A model generated the notes under the pieces. That model was not told where the DNA came from, did no database searches, and saw nothing but the letters and a program-made list of their open reading frames with translations. Both the position numbers and the translations under genes were made by a program. DNA of 64,000 bases, taken from Aureimonas altamirensis (GTDB taxonomy: Bacteria > Pseudomonadota > Alphaproteobacteria > Rhizobiales > Rhizobiaceae). Location: NCBI RefSeq assembly GCF_023702225.1, contig NZ_JAMQCO010000005.1, positions 124,001 through 188,000 on the forward strand. Direction: 5' to 3'. Below, one piece after another: positions 25,597-34,471 of the stretch (positions are counted from its first letter, which is position 1; the number at the start of each line of letters is the position of its first letter).

Positions 25597-26619
25597 ATGT
25601 CCGCAACCGGCCTTCCCTTCGACGATATTCGCGCCCTCGTCCGGCAGATGCCGCAGCAGGATGGCCGCGCCCGCCACGATGCGCGCCATCGCCAGGAGGA
25701 ACTGACCAAGCCCTCCGGCTCACTTGGCCGGCTCGAGGATATCGCCGAGTGGATGGCCGCCTGGCAGGGGCGTGCGCCGACCGTCGCCCGACCGGTCGTC
25801 GCCGTCTTCGCCGCCAACCACGGAATTGCCGCCCGCGGCGCTTCGGCGTTCCCGCCCGAGGTGACGCGCCAGATGGTGGAGAACTTCGCGGCGGGCGGCG
25901 CCGCCATCAACCAGATCTGCGCCACCTTCGACCTTGGCCTCAAGATATTCGACCTCGCGCTCGACTACCCCACCGGCGACATCACGCTCGAACCCGCATT
26001 GTCGGAGCGCGATTGCGCCGCCACCATGGCCTACGGCATGGAATGCCTTGCGGGGGAACCCGACCTCCTGTGCATCGGCGAGATGGGGATCGGCAATACG
26101 GCGGTGGCCAGTGCGCTCTTCGCGGCGCTCTTCGGCGGCACCGCCGGCGACTGGGTCGGGCCGGGCACAGGCCATGACGGCGCCGGCATGGCGCGCAAGA
26201 CGGCCCTGGTGCAGGAGGCAATAGACCTCCACGCACGCCATGCCGCGGATCCGCTCGAGGCGCTGCGCCGGCTTGGCGGGCGGGAGATCGCCGCCATGGC
26301 GGGCGCCATACTTGCGGCCCGGATGCAACGCGTGCCGGTGATCGTGGACGGCTTCGTCGCGACGGCTGCTGCGGCCGTGCTGTACAGGCTGTCCCCCGAC
26401 ACGCTCGACCATTGCCTGTTCGGCCATGTGTCCGCCGAGCCGGGCCACCAGCGCGCCTTGCAGGCGATGGGCAAGGTGCCCTTGCTGGCCCTCGGCATGC
26501 GGCTGGGTGAAGGCACCGGGGCGGCGCTGGCCGCCGCCATGGTGAAGGCGGCGGTGGCCTGCCACAACGGCATGGCGACGTTTGCGCAGGCCGGCGTTTC
26601 GGACCGCGCTGCCGACTGA
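25597..26619 (+). CDS. cobT: Nicotinate-nucleotide-dimethylbenzimidazole phosphoribosyltransferase CobT
   Basis: A 340-residue enzyme that makes alpha-ribazole phosphate from dimethylbenzimidazole and nicotinate mononucleotide. The block TKPSGSLGRLEDIAEW lies around residue 38-53. AANHGIAARGASAFPPEVT follows near 75, then IGEMGIGNTAVASAL and VGPGTGHDGAGMARK. LGMRLGEGTGAALA near the C-terminus holds the likely catalytic Glu. The open frame continues upstream through cobS, but MSATGLPFDDIR is the family start. It completes the nucleotide-loop set with cobU and cobS. Confidence 0.95.
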   Translation: MSATGLPFDDIRALVRQMPQQDGRARHDARHRQEELTKPSGSLGRLEDIAEWMAAWQGRAPTVARPVVAVFAANHGIAARGASAFPPEVTRQMVENFAAGGAAINQICATFDLGLKIFDLALDYPTGDITLEPALSERDCAATMAYGMECLAGEPDLLCIGEMGIGNTAVASALFAALFGGTAGDWVGPGTGHDGAGMARKTALVQEAIDLHARHAADPLEALRRLGGREIAAMAGAILAARMQRVPVIVDGFVATAAAAVLYRLSPDTLDHCLFGHVSAEPGHQRALQAMGKVPLLALGMRLGEGTGAALAAAMVKAAVACHNGMATFAQAGVSDRAAD

Positions 26620-26628
26620 ATCGGCTCC

Positions 26629-26657
26629 GGCGCCGCTATTCGCTTTCGGGCGGCGCC
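26629..26657. terminator. GC-rich hairpin after cobT
   Basis: GGCGCCGC (26629-26636) and GCGGCGCC (26650-26657) form a perfect 8-bp stem with a 13-nt loop, ten bp after the cobT stop. It reaches into the last codons of the convergent small gene. Only a weak TTG follows, so terminator function is a guess from position. Confidence 0.4.
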
Positions 26658-26830
26658 TTGTAGTTGATGAACAACGCGAAGATACCGTAGGCGGCGATCG
26701 CCAGCGTGATCGCGCCCCAGAGCTGTTCGCCGTTCCACCACTCGAAGCCGGACCAGACGAGGCACGATCCGACGATCAGCACGCGCCGCCACAGCGGCTT
26801 GAAGAACGGGTGGTTGGAATCGCTGTACAT
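26636..26830 (-). CDS. Small two-helix membrane protein, DUF3329-like
   Basis: A 64-residue protein. HPFFKPLWRRVLIVGSCLVWSGFEWWNG at the N-terminal half and LWGAITLAIAAYGIFALFI give two membrane helices, with a charged tail KAPPESE. The HPFFKPLWRR start resembles small conserved alphaproteobacterial membrane proteins annotated DUF3329-like; this match is from memory of the pattern and is tentative. It lies upstream of nothing obvious on its strand except opgC, whose stop is 23 bp past its start. Confidence 0.6.
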   Translation of the reverse strand: MYSDSNHPFFKPLWRRVLIVGSCLVWSGFEWWNGEQLWGAITLAIAAYGIFALFINYKAPPESE

Positions 26831-26853
26831 CTGGCTTGGCTATCCGGCTCGTG

Positions 26854-28065
26854 TCATGGGGTGCGCCGTGCGGTGGGCGCCATGGCCTCCACGGGCTGGG
26901 CGTTGCGCGCCGTCTCCGGGCGCGCGGCCGGGGTGGTGCGGCCCGCCTTTGCCGGTTTCGACGCCACGTGCCACCAGTCGAGATAGCGGGCCAATCCGAA
27001 CTGGATGGCGAGGCCGATTGTGACGAGGGCCGTATCGTAGGCCAATGTCGTTTCGTTGCCGAAGCGCAGCGCCTGCGCCAGCAGCGACAGGAAGGTTCCG
27101 ACCGCGAAGACCGGCAGCGAGTGACGGCCGAGCATGGTCAGCGGGTTGGCGGCGCCGACCCGGCTGAAGGGCGACATCTTCGGCGCATGGGCGAAGACGT
27201 AGACGAGCGCCACGAGATGCATGAGCCGCGGGATGGACACGTAGGTCTTGTCGAAGCCGACGAAGAGGGACGGCAGCGGGATCATCCGCTCTACCGACCA
27301 CCAGCCGAAGCCCACGAACGCCCAGGCGAAGGCAAGGAAGCCGAGCGCCAGCACATAGAGCCTCGGGGAATAAGGAATTGCGGGCTGGCCGCGCAGCTTC
27401 TGGAAGCCGGTGTACAGGCCGAGGGCGAAGATGAGTTGCCAGGAGAACGGATTGAAGAACCATCCTCCGGGATTGGGATAGTTGGGAATGTTGATGCGCG
27501 CGAGGCCGAAGACGAGCCAGACGGTGAGTGACGCGACGAGGAATCCCTTGAGGCCGATCCACCGTATGCCGAGAAGCATGAGCGGCAGCATCAGCAGCAA
27601 CGCGGCGTAGAGCGGCAGGATGTTCAGATAGCCGAGCTGGTTGCCGAGTGTGGCGATGCCGTAAAGCGCATCGAGGGGCTGCGTCAAAAGGGGCCCAAGC
27701 CCGATCTGGCGCAGGATATCGCCCTTGCCGAGCGCCAGCGCGAACCAGATGAACAGCGAGACGACCGCCATGGTAAGGGCGATGTGAACGAGATAGAGAA
27801 CGCCCGCCCGCCTGGCCGCCTTCAGCGATGCGATCAGCGGCGAGCCCTCCAGGAAGAGACGCCCATAGGCGAAGGCGCTGGCGACGCCGGCCAGGAAGAC
27901 GAAGACTTCCGCCGAATCGGAGAAGCCGAAATTTCGGCTTGTGAAATTTTCCCAGAGGACGCCCGGTATGTGGTTGATGAAGATCATCACCAGGGCCACG
28001 CCGCGGAAAAAATCGATCCTGTAGTCTCGCTCCGGACGGAGAAAGACGCTGTCATGTACGCTCAT
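26854..28065 (-). CDS. opgC: OpgC-type membrane protein, glucan modification
   Basis: A 403-residue protein with about ten membrane helices. RDYRIDFFRGVALVMIFINHIPG at the N-terminus is the OpgC/acyltransferase-3 signature with the conserved Arg and His. LGRHSLPVFAVGTFLSLLAQ near the C-terminus is also typical. OpgC adds succinyl groups to periplasmic glucans in E. coli; relatives act as acyl or other modifying transferases. The ATG at 28065 (MSVHDSVF) was chosen because the upstream codons form an unlikely basic stretch. It follows opgH by 13 bp in the opgG-orf-opgH-opgC operon. Confidence 0.9.
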   Translation of the reverse strand: MSVHDSVFLRPERDYRIDFFRGVALVMIFINHIPGVLWENFTSRNFGFSDSAEVFVFLAGVASAFAYGRLFLEGSPLIASLKAARRAGVLYLVHIALTMAVVSLFIWFALALGKGDILRQIGLGPLLTQPLDALYGIATLGNQLGYLNILPLYAALLLMLPLMLLGIRWIGLKGFLVASLTVWLVFGLARINIPNYPNPGGWFFNPFSWQLIFALGLYTGFQKLRGQPAIPYSPRLYVLALGFLAFAWAFVGFGWWSVERMIPLPSLFVGFDKTYVSIPRLMHLVALVYVFAHAPKMSPFSRVGAANPLTMLGRHSLPVFAVGTFLSLLAQALRFGNETTLAYDTALVTIGLAIQFGLARYLDWWHVASKPAKAGRTTPAARPETARNAQPVEAMAPTARRTP

Positions 28066-28078
28066 GGCTGTTCGACCT

Positions 28079-29908
28079 TCAGCCTCTGGCGGGCGTCTCG
28101 ATAGGGTCCGACGTGCCCGTCCTCTGATCCCTTCGCGGTTGAGATAGTGTTTTTCGTGCGCCGGCAAGGCGTTGGTGCCACGCTTCGGAAGCGCGGATCA
28201 CAGGTTCGGGAGCGATCTCGAACGGTGTCGCGAAGATGGAAAGCGCCTTTGCCTTGTCACCCAGCACCGGATCTGCGGTGAACGAGATGAACAGGGGCGC
28301 AACCACCAGCGGCAGCGCGATCGGCAGCACCCACAGGAACAGCGTCAGGGAATAGACATAGCTCGTCACCATGAGGACGGCGCCCACGATGACCATCCAC
28401 CAGCTTGCCGCAAAGGCGGCCGCCAGCGGGACGCCCTCGTCCTCGCGGTCGGTCGACGGCCAGCCGCTGTCACGAGCCATCAAGATTTCGGCAACGGCCT
28501 TGGACTGGAACAGCATCATGATCGGCGCGAGAGCACTGGTGAGAATGAGCTCGCAGGTGGCCCCGGCCAGAACCGCGATCGTGCCGCCGAAGCGTGCCGC
28601 CCGGTGCGACAGCGCGGCACGGAAGGCGATGAGCGTCTTGGGCAGCAGCAGCAGCGTGAAGATGCCGATCAGGAGCAGCAGCGCCTTTGTCGTTTCCGGA
28701 CGCGGGAAGACGGGGAACAGGCTGTCTCCGGGGAAGTAGTTCGGCGCAGGCGCCAGAATCGGATCCAGCATGGACACGATGAGAAACAGGAGCCAGATCG
28801 GCGAGGCCGCATAGGCCATGATGCCGGACACCATCGCGACGCGGCTCCAGAAGCGCAGGCGCGGCGCGGGGATCAGCCGCCCGTGCTGCAGATTGCCCTG
28901 GCACCAGCGCCTGTCGCGCTTGGCATATTCGATCAGGTTCGAAGGCGCCTCTTCGAAGGAGCCTTCGAGGTCGGGATCGACGCGCACCTTCCAGCCGTCG
29001 CGGGCCAGGAGCGCCGCCTCGACGAAGTCGTGGCTGAGGATATGGCCGCCGAAGGGCGGGCGGCCCGACAGGTGCGGCAATCCGCAGCTTTCTGCGAAGG
29101 CGCGGGTGCGGATGATCGCGTTGTGACCCCAGAAAGGGCCTTCGCGGCCTTGCAGGGCCGCGATCCCGCGCGAAAAGAAGGGGGAGTAGAGAGCGGCCGA
29201 GAATTGCAGCGCACGGCCGAAAAGGCTGCGCCGATTGATGATGAGCGGCTGCGTCTGCAGGAGGGCCAACTCATCGTCGTCGTCCATCCGCGCGACCATT
29301 TCGACCAGCGTCTCGGGCCGCATCAGGCTGTCTGCATCGAGCACGATCATGTAGGTGTAGGCGCCGCCCTGCTGGGTGACGAACTCGCCGATATTGCCCG
29401 CCTTGCGGTTGGTGTTCTTTTCGCGGTGGCGATAGTAGAGATGCGTCCCGGTCTCCAGTGCGCCGGCGATCTCGAAGACCGCCCGACGCTCGGCCGCGAC
29501 GGATTCCGCCTTGGTGGAGTCCGACAGGACGAAAAAGTCGAACGCCTCGAGCCGTCGAATGCGGCGCAGCCCCTCGATCATGGCGGCGACGCGCGCCATC
29601 ACGGCATCCGCGTCTTCGTTGTAGACGGGCACCAGAACGGCCGTCCGGTTGACGGAGGCCGGCGCCAGCACGCCGCCCCGCCGGTTCGGCTTGCCGCGCG
29701 AGAAGAAGATGCCGGCAACGGCGGTGTTGAAGCCCCAGGCCAGCCACATGCAGCAGACGATCAGCAGGCAGACCTGGGCGAAATGCAGCCAGGTCGCGCC
29801 ATTGGCGGTGATGATGGTGGCGAACAGGAATCCTGCCACGACAGCCAGCGCCAGCGCCACGAGCGCGAAGATGAACCTTCCGAAGATGACCAAGCCAATC
29901 CCGTCCAA
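28079..29908 (-). CDS. opgH: Glucans biosynthesis glucosyltransferase OpgH/MdoH
   Basis: A 609-residue inner-membrane GT2 enzyme that makes the beta-1,2-linked backbone of osmoregulated periplasmic glucans from UDP-glucose. Two N-terminal helices precede the glycosyltransferase domain (AVLVPVYNEDADAVMARV, VLDADSLMRPETLVEM), which ends with the acceptor motif in RDRRWCQGNLQHGRL near residue 330. Several helices follow. It lacks the long N-terminal extension of the E. coli protein, as is common in alphaproteobacteria. It lies between a small unknown gene and opgC. Confidence 0.93.
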   Translation of the reverse strand: MDGIGLVIFGRFIFALVALALAVVAGFLFATIITANGATWLHFAQVCLLIVCCMWLAWGFNTAVAGIFFSRGKPNRRGGVLAPASVNRTAVLVPVYNEDADAVMARVAAMIEGLRRIRRLEAFDFFVLSDSTKAESVAAERRAVFEIAGALETGTHLYYRHREKNTNRKAGNIGEFVTQQGGAYTYMIVLDADSLMRPETLVEMVARMDDDDELALLQTQPLIINRRSLFGRALQFSAALYSPFFSRGIAALQGREGPFWGHNAIIRTRAFAESCGLPHLSGRPPFGGHILSHDFVEAALLARDGWKVRVDPDLEGSFEEAPSNLIEYAKRDRRWCQGNLQHGRLIPAPRLRFWSRVAMVSGIMAYAASPIWLLFLIVSMLDPILAPAPNYFPGDSLFPVFPRPETTKALLLLIGIFTLLLLPKTLIAFRAALSHRAARFGGTIAVLAGATCELILTSALAPIMMLFQSKAVAEILMARDSGWPSTDREDEGVPLAAAFAASWWMVIVGAVLMVTSYVYSLTLFLWVLPIALPLVVAPLFISFTADPVLGDKAKALSIFATPFEIAPEPVIRASEAWHQRLAGARKTLSQPRRDQRTGTSDPIETPARG

Positions 29909-29947
29909 TCAAGCGGCAATGCGTCGGCAGCGCTGCCTTATGCCCGT

Positions 29948-30262
29948 TCAGTGACGCTGAGTCACGCCATATTGAGACCGCAGTATCGGGCGCTCCGGCA
30001 TGTCGAGGCTGCCTCGTGGGGGCGGCAGGACGAGCTTGCGCAGGAAGGCAAGGGCCTTGCGCTTTCCGATGCGCGCCGCCAGAAGCACGACGTCCGGCTC
30101 GGGCCCGCTGCGGCCCTCGAAGGCGAGACGCTCGGCGATGGCGCGGCGAACCTCGTCTTCCGACAGGTCGGGCCGCCCGACGAGAACGCCGGCCGGCACC
30201 TTCGGCAATGGCGCCTCGTGCCTGCCGGGCGGCGTCGGTGTCGCAGTGGCGTCGGCGGTCAT
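29948..30262 (-). CDS. Small hypothetical protein between opgG and opgH
   Basis: A 104-residue protein I do not recognise. It has no signal peptide or membrane helix. The first ~25 residues are Pro/Ala/Thr-rich (TADATATPTPPGRHEAPLP). A predicted helical core follows (LSEDEVRRAIAERLAFEG ... VVLLAARIGKRKALAFLRKLVLPPP). The tail is basic. The ATG at 30262 overlaps the opgG stop as ATGA, and the gene ends 39 bp before opgH, so it is translated with the glucan genes. A cytoplasmic helper or regulator of OpgH is a guess from position. An in-frame ATG at 30274 is an alternative start. Confidence 0.65.
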   Translation of the reverse strand: MTADATATPTPPGRHEAPLPKVPAGVLVGRPDLSEDEVRRAIAERLAFEGRSGPEPDVVLLAARIGKRKALAFLRKLVLPPPRGSLDMPERPILRSQYGVTQRH

Positions 30263-31953
30263 TGGCCGATCCATTGGTACAGCCAGGTTTCGCTGACCAC
30301 GCGGCCGCCGACCGCCAGCTTGGCCCTCAGTTCCACGGGGGCGCTGTCGAGCTTCTCCAGCTCGATCGAAAGGCGCCAGCCGCCGCCGGGCAGCCGGTTG
30401 ACCCCGATATGCTCGATGCGGGCGTTCTGCGGAACGTCGACGATGGGTTCGACCACCGAACCGCCCGGCAGGTTGGCTGCGGTGCCGCCATCGAAATTGA
30501 TCTCGAAGCGGCGGGTGTTGACGTCGCCCGTGTGGGCGGCGTTGCCGCCGAGCCCGGCAAAGGTGCCGAGGACGACGGCCACGTCGCTGCGCATCTCCTC
30601 GATCAGGCCCCAGCGCATGCGATAGCGGAATTCGTACTGGCTGCCTGCCTCGGGCCGTTCTTCCGGCACCCAGAAGGCGACGATATTGTCGTTGGCCTCC
30701 GACTCGGTCGGGATCTCCACCAGTTGGACGACGCCCTTGCCCCAGTCACCCTGCGGCTCGATGATGAGGGAGGGGCGGACCTCGTAGCGGGCCTCCACGT
30801 CCTGGTAGTGATCGAACTCGCGGTCGCGCTGCAGAAGGCCGAAGCGGCGCGGCGAACTTTCGCCGAAATAGCTGAGCGCGAGCTCCGTCGGATTTTTCAA
30901 GGGACGCCAAAGGCGCTCGCCATTGACCCGCTCGATGAACAGGCCGTCGCTGTCGTGGACTTCGGGGCGGAAGTCCTCGCGCTCGGGATGGTCGTTTTCT
31001 CCGAAGAAGTACATCGACGTCAGCGGCGCCACGCCCAGTCGCTCGACGGGCTGGCGGAAATAAAGCCGTTTGTTGACGTCGATCACCGTTTCGGCGCCCG
31101 GCCGGATCAGGAAGGAATAGGCCCCGGTCACGCTGGGGCTGTCCATCTCGGCATAGATCTGGATCGTCCTTTCGCCTTCCCTGGGCTGGACGATGTAGAA
31201 AGCCGTGAAGCGCGGAAATTCCTCGGCGACGCTGGTGGCGGTATTCAGCGCGAGGCCGCGGGCCGACAGGCCGTACCGGTTGCCCATCCCGAGAGCGCGG
31301 AAATAGCTTGCGCCCAGAAACGATACCAGCTCGTCGAACCGGTCGGGACGGTCGAGCGGATAGTTCAGCCGGAAGCCGGCGACGCCCGGCAATTGCAGGT
31401 TCTGGAAGACGTTCGGATCGAGCGGGGCGAGAAACTCGAAATCGGCGCCCGAAAACGGATAGGGCGCGAAACGCGATCCGTCACCGATATGGACGCGCGT
31501 CGTGACCTTGTAGAGGAAGCCCGGGAAATAGGCCTGCAGGTGGAAGTTGAACGGGTCGTTCGCCCAGACCGTGCGCTCGCGCCGGAACAGGATGCGCCTG
31601 TAGGCGTCGTAGTCGAGATCCTGGATCGGCTGCGGCAGATCGTTGGGAGGCTCGACATAAGGCTGCGCCGCACGGTTCCGCATGGCTTCCGACAGGGCGT
31701 CGAAGCTGAAATCGTTGAGGTCCACCATGGTCGGATCGGCCGGTGGCTGAGCAGTTGCGGCGGATGGCTCCGCCGGCGGCTCGGTCGGCTGGGTCGGGGC
31801 AGGCTCTGCGTCCTGGGCATAGGCGCGGCCCGCCAGGATGGCCGTCATGATGCCGCCGAGGCCATAGGCCATGGCGGTGCGTCTCGTGGTCTTGAATGAG
31901 GAACTCAATGTATCGGCTGACTTTTTCCTGGAGCCTGAGCGTGGTGTGAGCAT
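30259..31953 (-). CDS. opgG: Glucan biosynthesis protein G (OpgG/MdoG family)
   Basis: About 564 residues. The N-terminus has a twin-arginine-like signal (TTRRTAMAYGLGG ... AGRAYAQ), then a Pro/Ala-rich linker. The mature OpgG domain follows (LDYDAYRRILFRRERTVWA, FFGENDHPEREDFRPEVHDSDGL, WRPLKNPTELALSYF). It acts in the periplasm in branching or processing of glucans; OpgD-type paralogues also use Tat signals. The start is uncertain: ATG at 31953 is taken, with a GTG at 31980 and TTG codons nearer the signal as alternatives; none has a strong ribosome-binding site. It is the first gene of the operon. Confidence 0.92.
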   Translation of the reverse strand: MLTPRSGSRKKSADTLSSSFKTTRRTAMAYGLGGIMTAILAGRAYAQDAEPAPTQPTEPPAEPSAATAQPPADPTMVDLNDFSFDALSEAMRNRAAQPYVEPPNDLPQPIQDLDYDAYRRILFRRERTVWANDPFNFHLQAYFPGFLYKVTTRVHIGDGSRFAPYPFSGADFEFLAPLDPNVFQNLQLPGVAGFRLNYPLDRPDRFDELVSFLGASYFRALGMGNRYGLSARGLALNTATSVAEEFPRFTAFYIVQPREGERTIQIYAEMDSPSVTGAYSFLIRPGAETVIDVNKRLYFRQPVERLGVAPLTSMYFFGENDHPEREDFRPEVHDSDGLFIERVNGERLWRPLKNPTELALSYFGESSPRRFGLLQRDREFDHYQDVEARYEVRPSLIIEPQGDWGKGVVQLVEIPTESEANDNIVAFWVPEERPEAGSQYEFRYRMRWGLIEEMRSDVAVVLGTFAGLGGNAAHTGDVNTRRFEINFDGGTAANLPGGSVVEPIVDVPQNARIEHIGVNRLPGGGWRLSIELEKLDSAPVELRAKLAVGGRVVSETWLYQWIGQ

Positions 31954-32059
31954 ACGCAAAAAACCCGACAAATCCAGCACCCGGTGGAGTGCACGCGCGG
32001 ACCATACATAGAAGCGATGAACGGCTTCTGAACCGATTCAGCGATATTTTCGGAAAGGA

Positions 32060-32563
32060 TCAGCGATGACGACGCAGGCGCGCCGCAAGCAGGAGGTCTA
32101 TGCGCGCCATCGCCTCCTTGACGGCGCGGGCCTCGTCCGCAGACATGCCGCCCGCCAGCTCGCTTTCCAGCCGGGCCCAGACCTGCGCCACGCGTGGCTT
32201 CAGAGCGGCGCCCTCTTCCGTCAGAAGAACCATGGTGCGGCGCGCGTCTTCCGCGCTGACGAGGCGGCGGACCGCTCCCTTCTCGACCAACCGGTCCAGC
32301 ATCTTGGAAACGGTCGACGGCCTCACCGCGATCCGATCGGCAAGCGTGGAGACGCTCATGGGCTCGCCGTCCCGAAGGCAGGCTATCAGCTGGTCTTGCC
32401 CGAGATGCAGCCCGATATCGGCAAGAAGAAGCGCCAGGAAGGCGCGGGTAGACTTGGAAATCGACAGGAGCGCCCGAACGAGCGGAAGGGGATCTTCGAT
32501 TTCCTCCCCGCGGGCATCGCGCGCGCCACCTCTGCCAGATATCGGAAACGAGAACTCATCCAT
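32060..32563 (-). CDS. MarR family transcriptional regulator
   Basis: A 167-residue winged-helix regulator. PMSVSTLADRIAVRPSTVSKMLDRLVEKGAVRR is the DNA-binding helix-turn-helix, followed by the wing SAEDARRTMVLLTEEG. Both are MarR signatures. Dimerisation helices flank them. Its target is unknown. It stands alone, upstream of opgG on the same strand with about 100 bp between, and diverges from the Crp/Fnr gene. Confidence 0.9.
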   Translation of the reverse strand: MDEFSFPISGRGGARDARGEEIEDPLPLVRALLSISKSTRAFLALLLADIGLHLGQDQLIACLRDGEPMSVSTLADRIAVRPSTVSKMLDRLVEKGAVRRLVSAEDARRTMVLLTEEGAALKPRVAQVWARLESELAGGMSADEARAVKEAMARIDLLLAARLRRHR

Positions 32564-32745
32564 AAGCGATCTATAGCGCCATAACCGACAGTTGCATTAA
32601 ACCGCTTAAAACCTTCGAAAAATGGCTCCAAACAAATAAAGCATTGCCGTCCAGCTAATTACGGGACAGTTTTTGAGCAACCTGAGGTGGAAACCCGCTT
32701 ATATGGCCGCAGTCTGAGCGAACCGTCGGGAAGGGCGATCGGGGA

Positions 32746-33483
32746 ATGTCGAGTTGTCTGGTGGCGAAGCTGTCGCACTATCTGTCGCTGGCCGATGAGG
32801 AACGGGCATTTCTGGCGCGCATGGAAGGCACCCATCTGAGCTTGCCACGCCGCAGCACGGTGATCGGCGGGCAAAGCCGCATCGGCAACGTGTTCGTCGT
32901 TCGGGAGGGATGGCTCTATTCGCACACGACCGATGTCGAGGGGCAGCAGATCATAACCGAGCTCTTCCACCCCGGTGACGTGGTGGGCATCAGCCAGCTC
33001 GGCTGCGAACTGTCGACGCTCGTCTATACCGCCGCAACCGACCTCGAATTGTGCCCCTTCCCCAAGGAGGGGCTGCGTGATGCCTTCGCCTATCATCCAA
33101 GGCTGGCCGCGCTGTTCTTCACCTTCGTGACGCTGGAGCGCGTATCCATGCTGGACAGGCTTCGCGCCTCCAGCAGCATGAACCCGCGCGACAGGGTCGC
33201 GCTCTTCCTTCTGCAGACGCGGGCGCGCCAGCGCATAACCGGGAGGCTGAAGAACGAATGGTTCCTGATGCCGCTGTCCCAGCAGTTGATCGGCAATGTC
33301 GTCGGCCTGTCCATCGTCTCCGTCAACCGCGCGCTGCGCGTGCTGGAAGACCAGGGACATCTTGCCCGGGACGGACGGATGATGTCGCTGAGAAATCATG
33401 AACGTCTTGCCGGCGAGGTGGACTTCACCGACCGCGACTATGCGATAGACTGCAGCTGGTTTCCGGAGCGGGCCGTGGCCTGA
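32746..33483 (+). CDS. Crp/Fnr family transcriptional regulator
   Basis: A 245-residue protein with an N-terminal cyclic-nucleotide-binding-like beta-barrel (GNVFVVREGWLYSHTTDVEGQQIITELFHPGDVVG) and a C-terminal winged helix (LSQQLIGNVVGLSIVSVNRALRVLEDQGHL). It lacks the FNR N-terminal cysteine cluster, so it does not look oxygen-sensing through Fe-S. The ligand and targets are unknown. The 182 bp upstream (32564-32745) are AT-rich and probably hold promoters for this gene and the divergent MarR gene. Confidence 0.9.
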   Translation: MSSCLVAKLSHYLSLADEERAFLARMEGTHLSLPRRSTVIGGQSRIGNVFVVREGWLYSHTTDVEGQQIITELFHPGDVVGISQLGCELSTLVYTAATDLELCPFPKEGLRDAFAYHPRLAALFFTFVTLERVSMLDRLRASSSMNPRDRVALFLLQTRARQRITGRLKNEWFLMPLSQQLIGNVVGLSIVSVNRALRVLEDQGHLARDGRMMSLRNHERLAGEVDFTDRDYAIDCSWFPERAVA

Positions 33484-33510
33484 GCCGGTACGCGAAGGGG
33501 AGGGAAAGGC

Positions 33511-33918
33511 ATGGCTGACGTCCGCGCGATCTGCGCGATCGGTCGTAGCGGGCAACTGGGGCTGAACGGCATCCTGCCTTGGGAAGGCGCCCGCGAGCGG
33601 CCCTTCGTCGAGGACGTCGAACGCTTCTTCGAGATCACGCGCGGCCATGTTCTGGTCGCGGGTCCGCGCACGGTGGCCTCGTTTCCCGATTTCGCGAGGG
33701 TCGACAGGACCATCGTGGAAATCCGCTCGAGCGACGATCCGGGCCATGTACTGTCCCGCTTCGCGGAGCGGGTCGTCTATATCGGCGGCGGCCCTTCGGT
33801 CTGGGACGTCTATGCCCCGCTGATCCGGCATTGGGACATCAACCGCGTGCCCTATGACGGTCCCGCCGACCGATGGTTCGACCCGGCATGGCTTATCGCC
33901 TGCGGGCGAGGGCGATGA
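33511..33918 (+). CDS. Short dihydrofolate reductase-like protein
   Basis: A 135-residue protein with a reduced DHFR fold. ICAIGRSGQLGLNGILPWEG matches the N-terminal strand and the loop with the conserved Trp. FVEDVERFFEITRGHVLVAGPRT holds an acidic residue in the place of the catalytic Asp/Glu and the NADPH-binding segment. VVYIGGGPSVWDVYAPLI is the GGG motif. After that the usual C-terminal strands are shortened. Standard DHFRs have about 160-170 residues. It overlaps the convergent pabA by 26 bp, beside p-aminobenzoate genes, which fits a folate role, but activity is uncertain. Confidence 0.75.
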   Translation: MADVRAICAIGRSGQLGLNGILPWEGARERPFVEDVERFFEITRGHVLVAGPRTVASFPDFARVDRTIVEIRSSDDPGHVLSRFAERVVYIGGGPSVWDVYAPLIRHWDINRVPYDGPADRWFDPAWLIACGRGR

Positions 33919-34471
33919 AATTGGCGATGAGTCCCAGCCCATCCGGCGTCAGCACCGACTCCGGATGGAACTGTATGCCGTAGGTCGGGTGGGTACGGTG
34001 CGACAGAGCCATGACCTCGCCCTCCGGCGAGCGCGCGTCCACCATCAGCGCGGACGCCATTTCCGGCGTTTCCTCGACGATGAGGGAGTGGTAGCGCCCC
34101 GCGCGTGCCGGATTGGGCAACCCGGCGAACAACCGCTCGCCGGCGTGAAGAATGTCCGAGGCCTGCCCGTGCAGCGGCATCCGCGCATGCGTCACCCGGC
34201 CACCGAATGCCGCTCCGATGACCTGATGGCCGAGGCAGACGCCGAGGATCGGGATGCGCCCCGACAGCCGCCGAACGACATCGGTGGAGATACCGGCTTC
34301 CGCCGGCGTGCAGGGCCCCGGCGAAATCACCACCGCGCGCGGCGCCATGTCGACAATGGCCTCGACGCTGGCGGCGTCGTTGCGCAGGACGCGCATGCCG
34401 ACGCCGAGCCGCTCGAAGTACCGGGCGACGTTGAAGACGAAGCTGTCGTAATTGTCGATCATCACGATCAT
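33893..34471 (-). CDS. pabA: Aminodeoxychorismate synthase glutamine amidotransferase (PabA/TrpG family)
   Basis: A 192-residue class I glutamine amidotransferase that supplies ammonia to PabB. The nucleophile is Cys79 in LGVCLGHQVIG, with His169 and Glu171 in QFHPESVL completing the triad. ISPGPCTPAEAG at 49-60 is a conserved loop. The family also contains anthranilate synthase TrpG; pairing with a PabB-type partner and overlap with it (ATGA) favours PabA, although some proteins serve both. Confidence 0.92.
   Translation of the reverse strand: MIVMIDNYDSFVFNVARYFERLGVGMRVLRNDAASVEAIVDMAPRAVVISPGPCTPAEAGISTDVVRRLSGRIPILGVCLGHQVIGAAFGGRVTHARMPLHGQASDILHAGERLFAGLPNPARAGRYHSLIVEETPEMASALMVDARSPEGEVMALSHRTHPTYGIQFHPESVLTPDGLGLIANFIALARRR

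Noticed and set aside
28172-31899. Two very long plus-strand frames (817 and 627 codons) over the opg genes
   Set aside because: Both are antisense to opgH, the small gene and opgG, which carry clear family signatures.
32066-32584. Plus-strand frames opposite the MarR gene
   Set aside because: The minus-strand frame has a clear MarR winged helix; the plus-strand proteins have no pattern.
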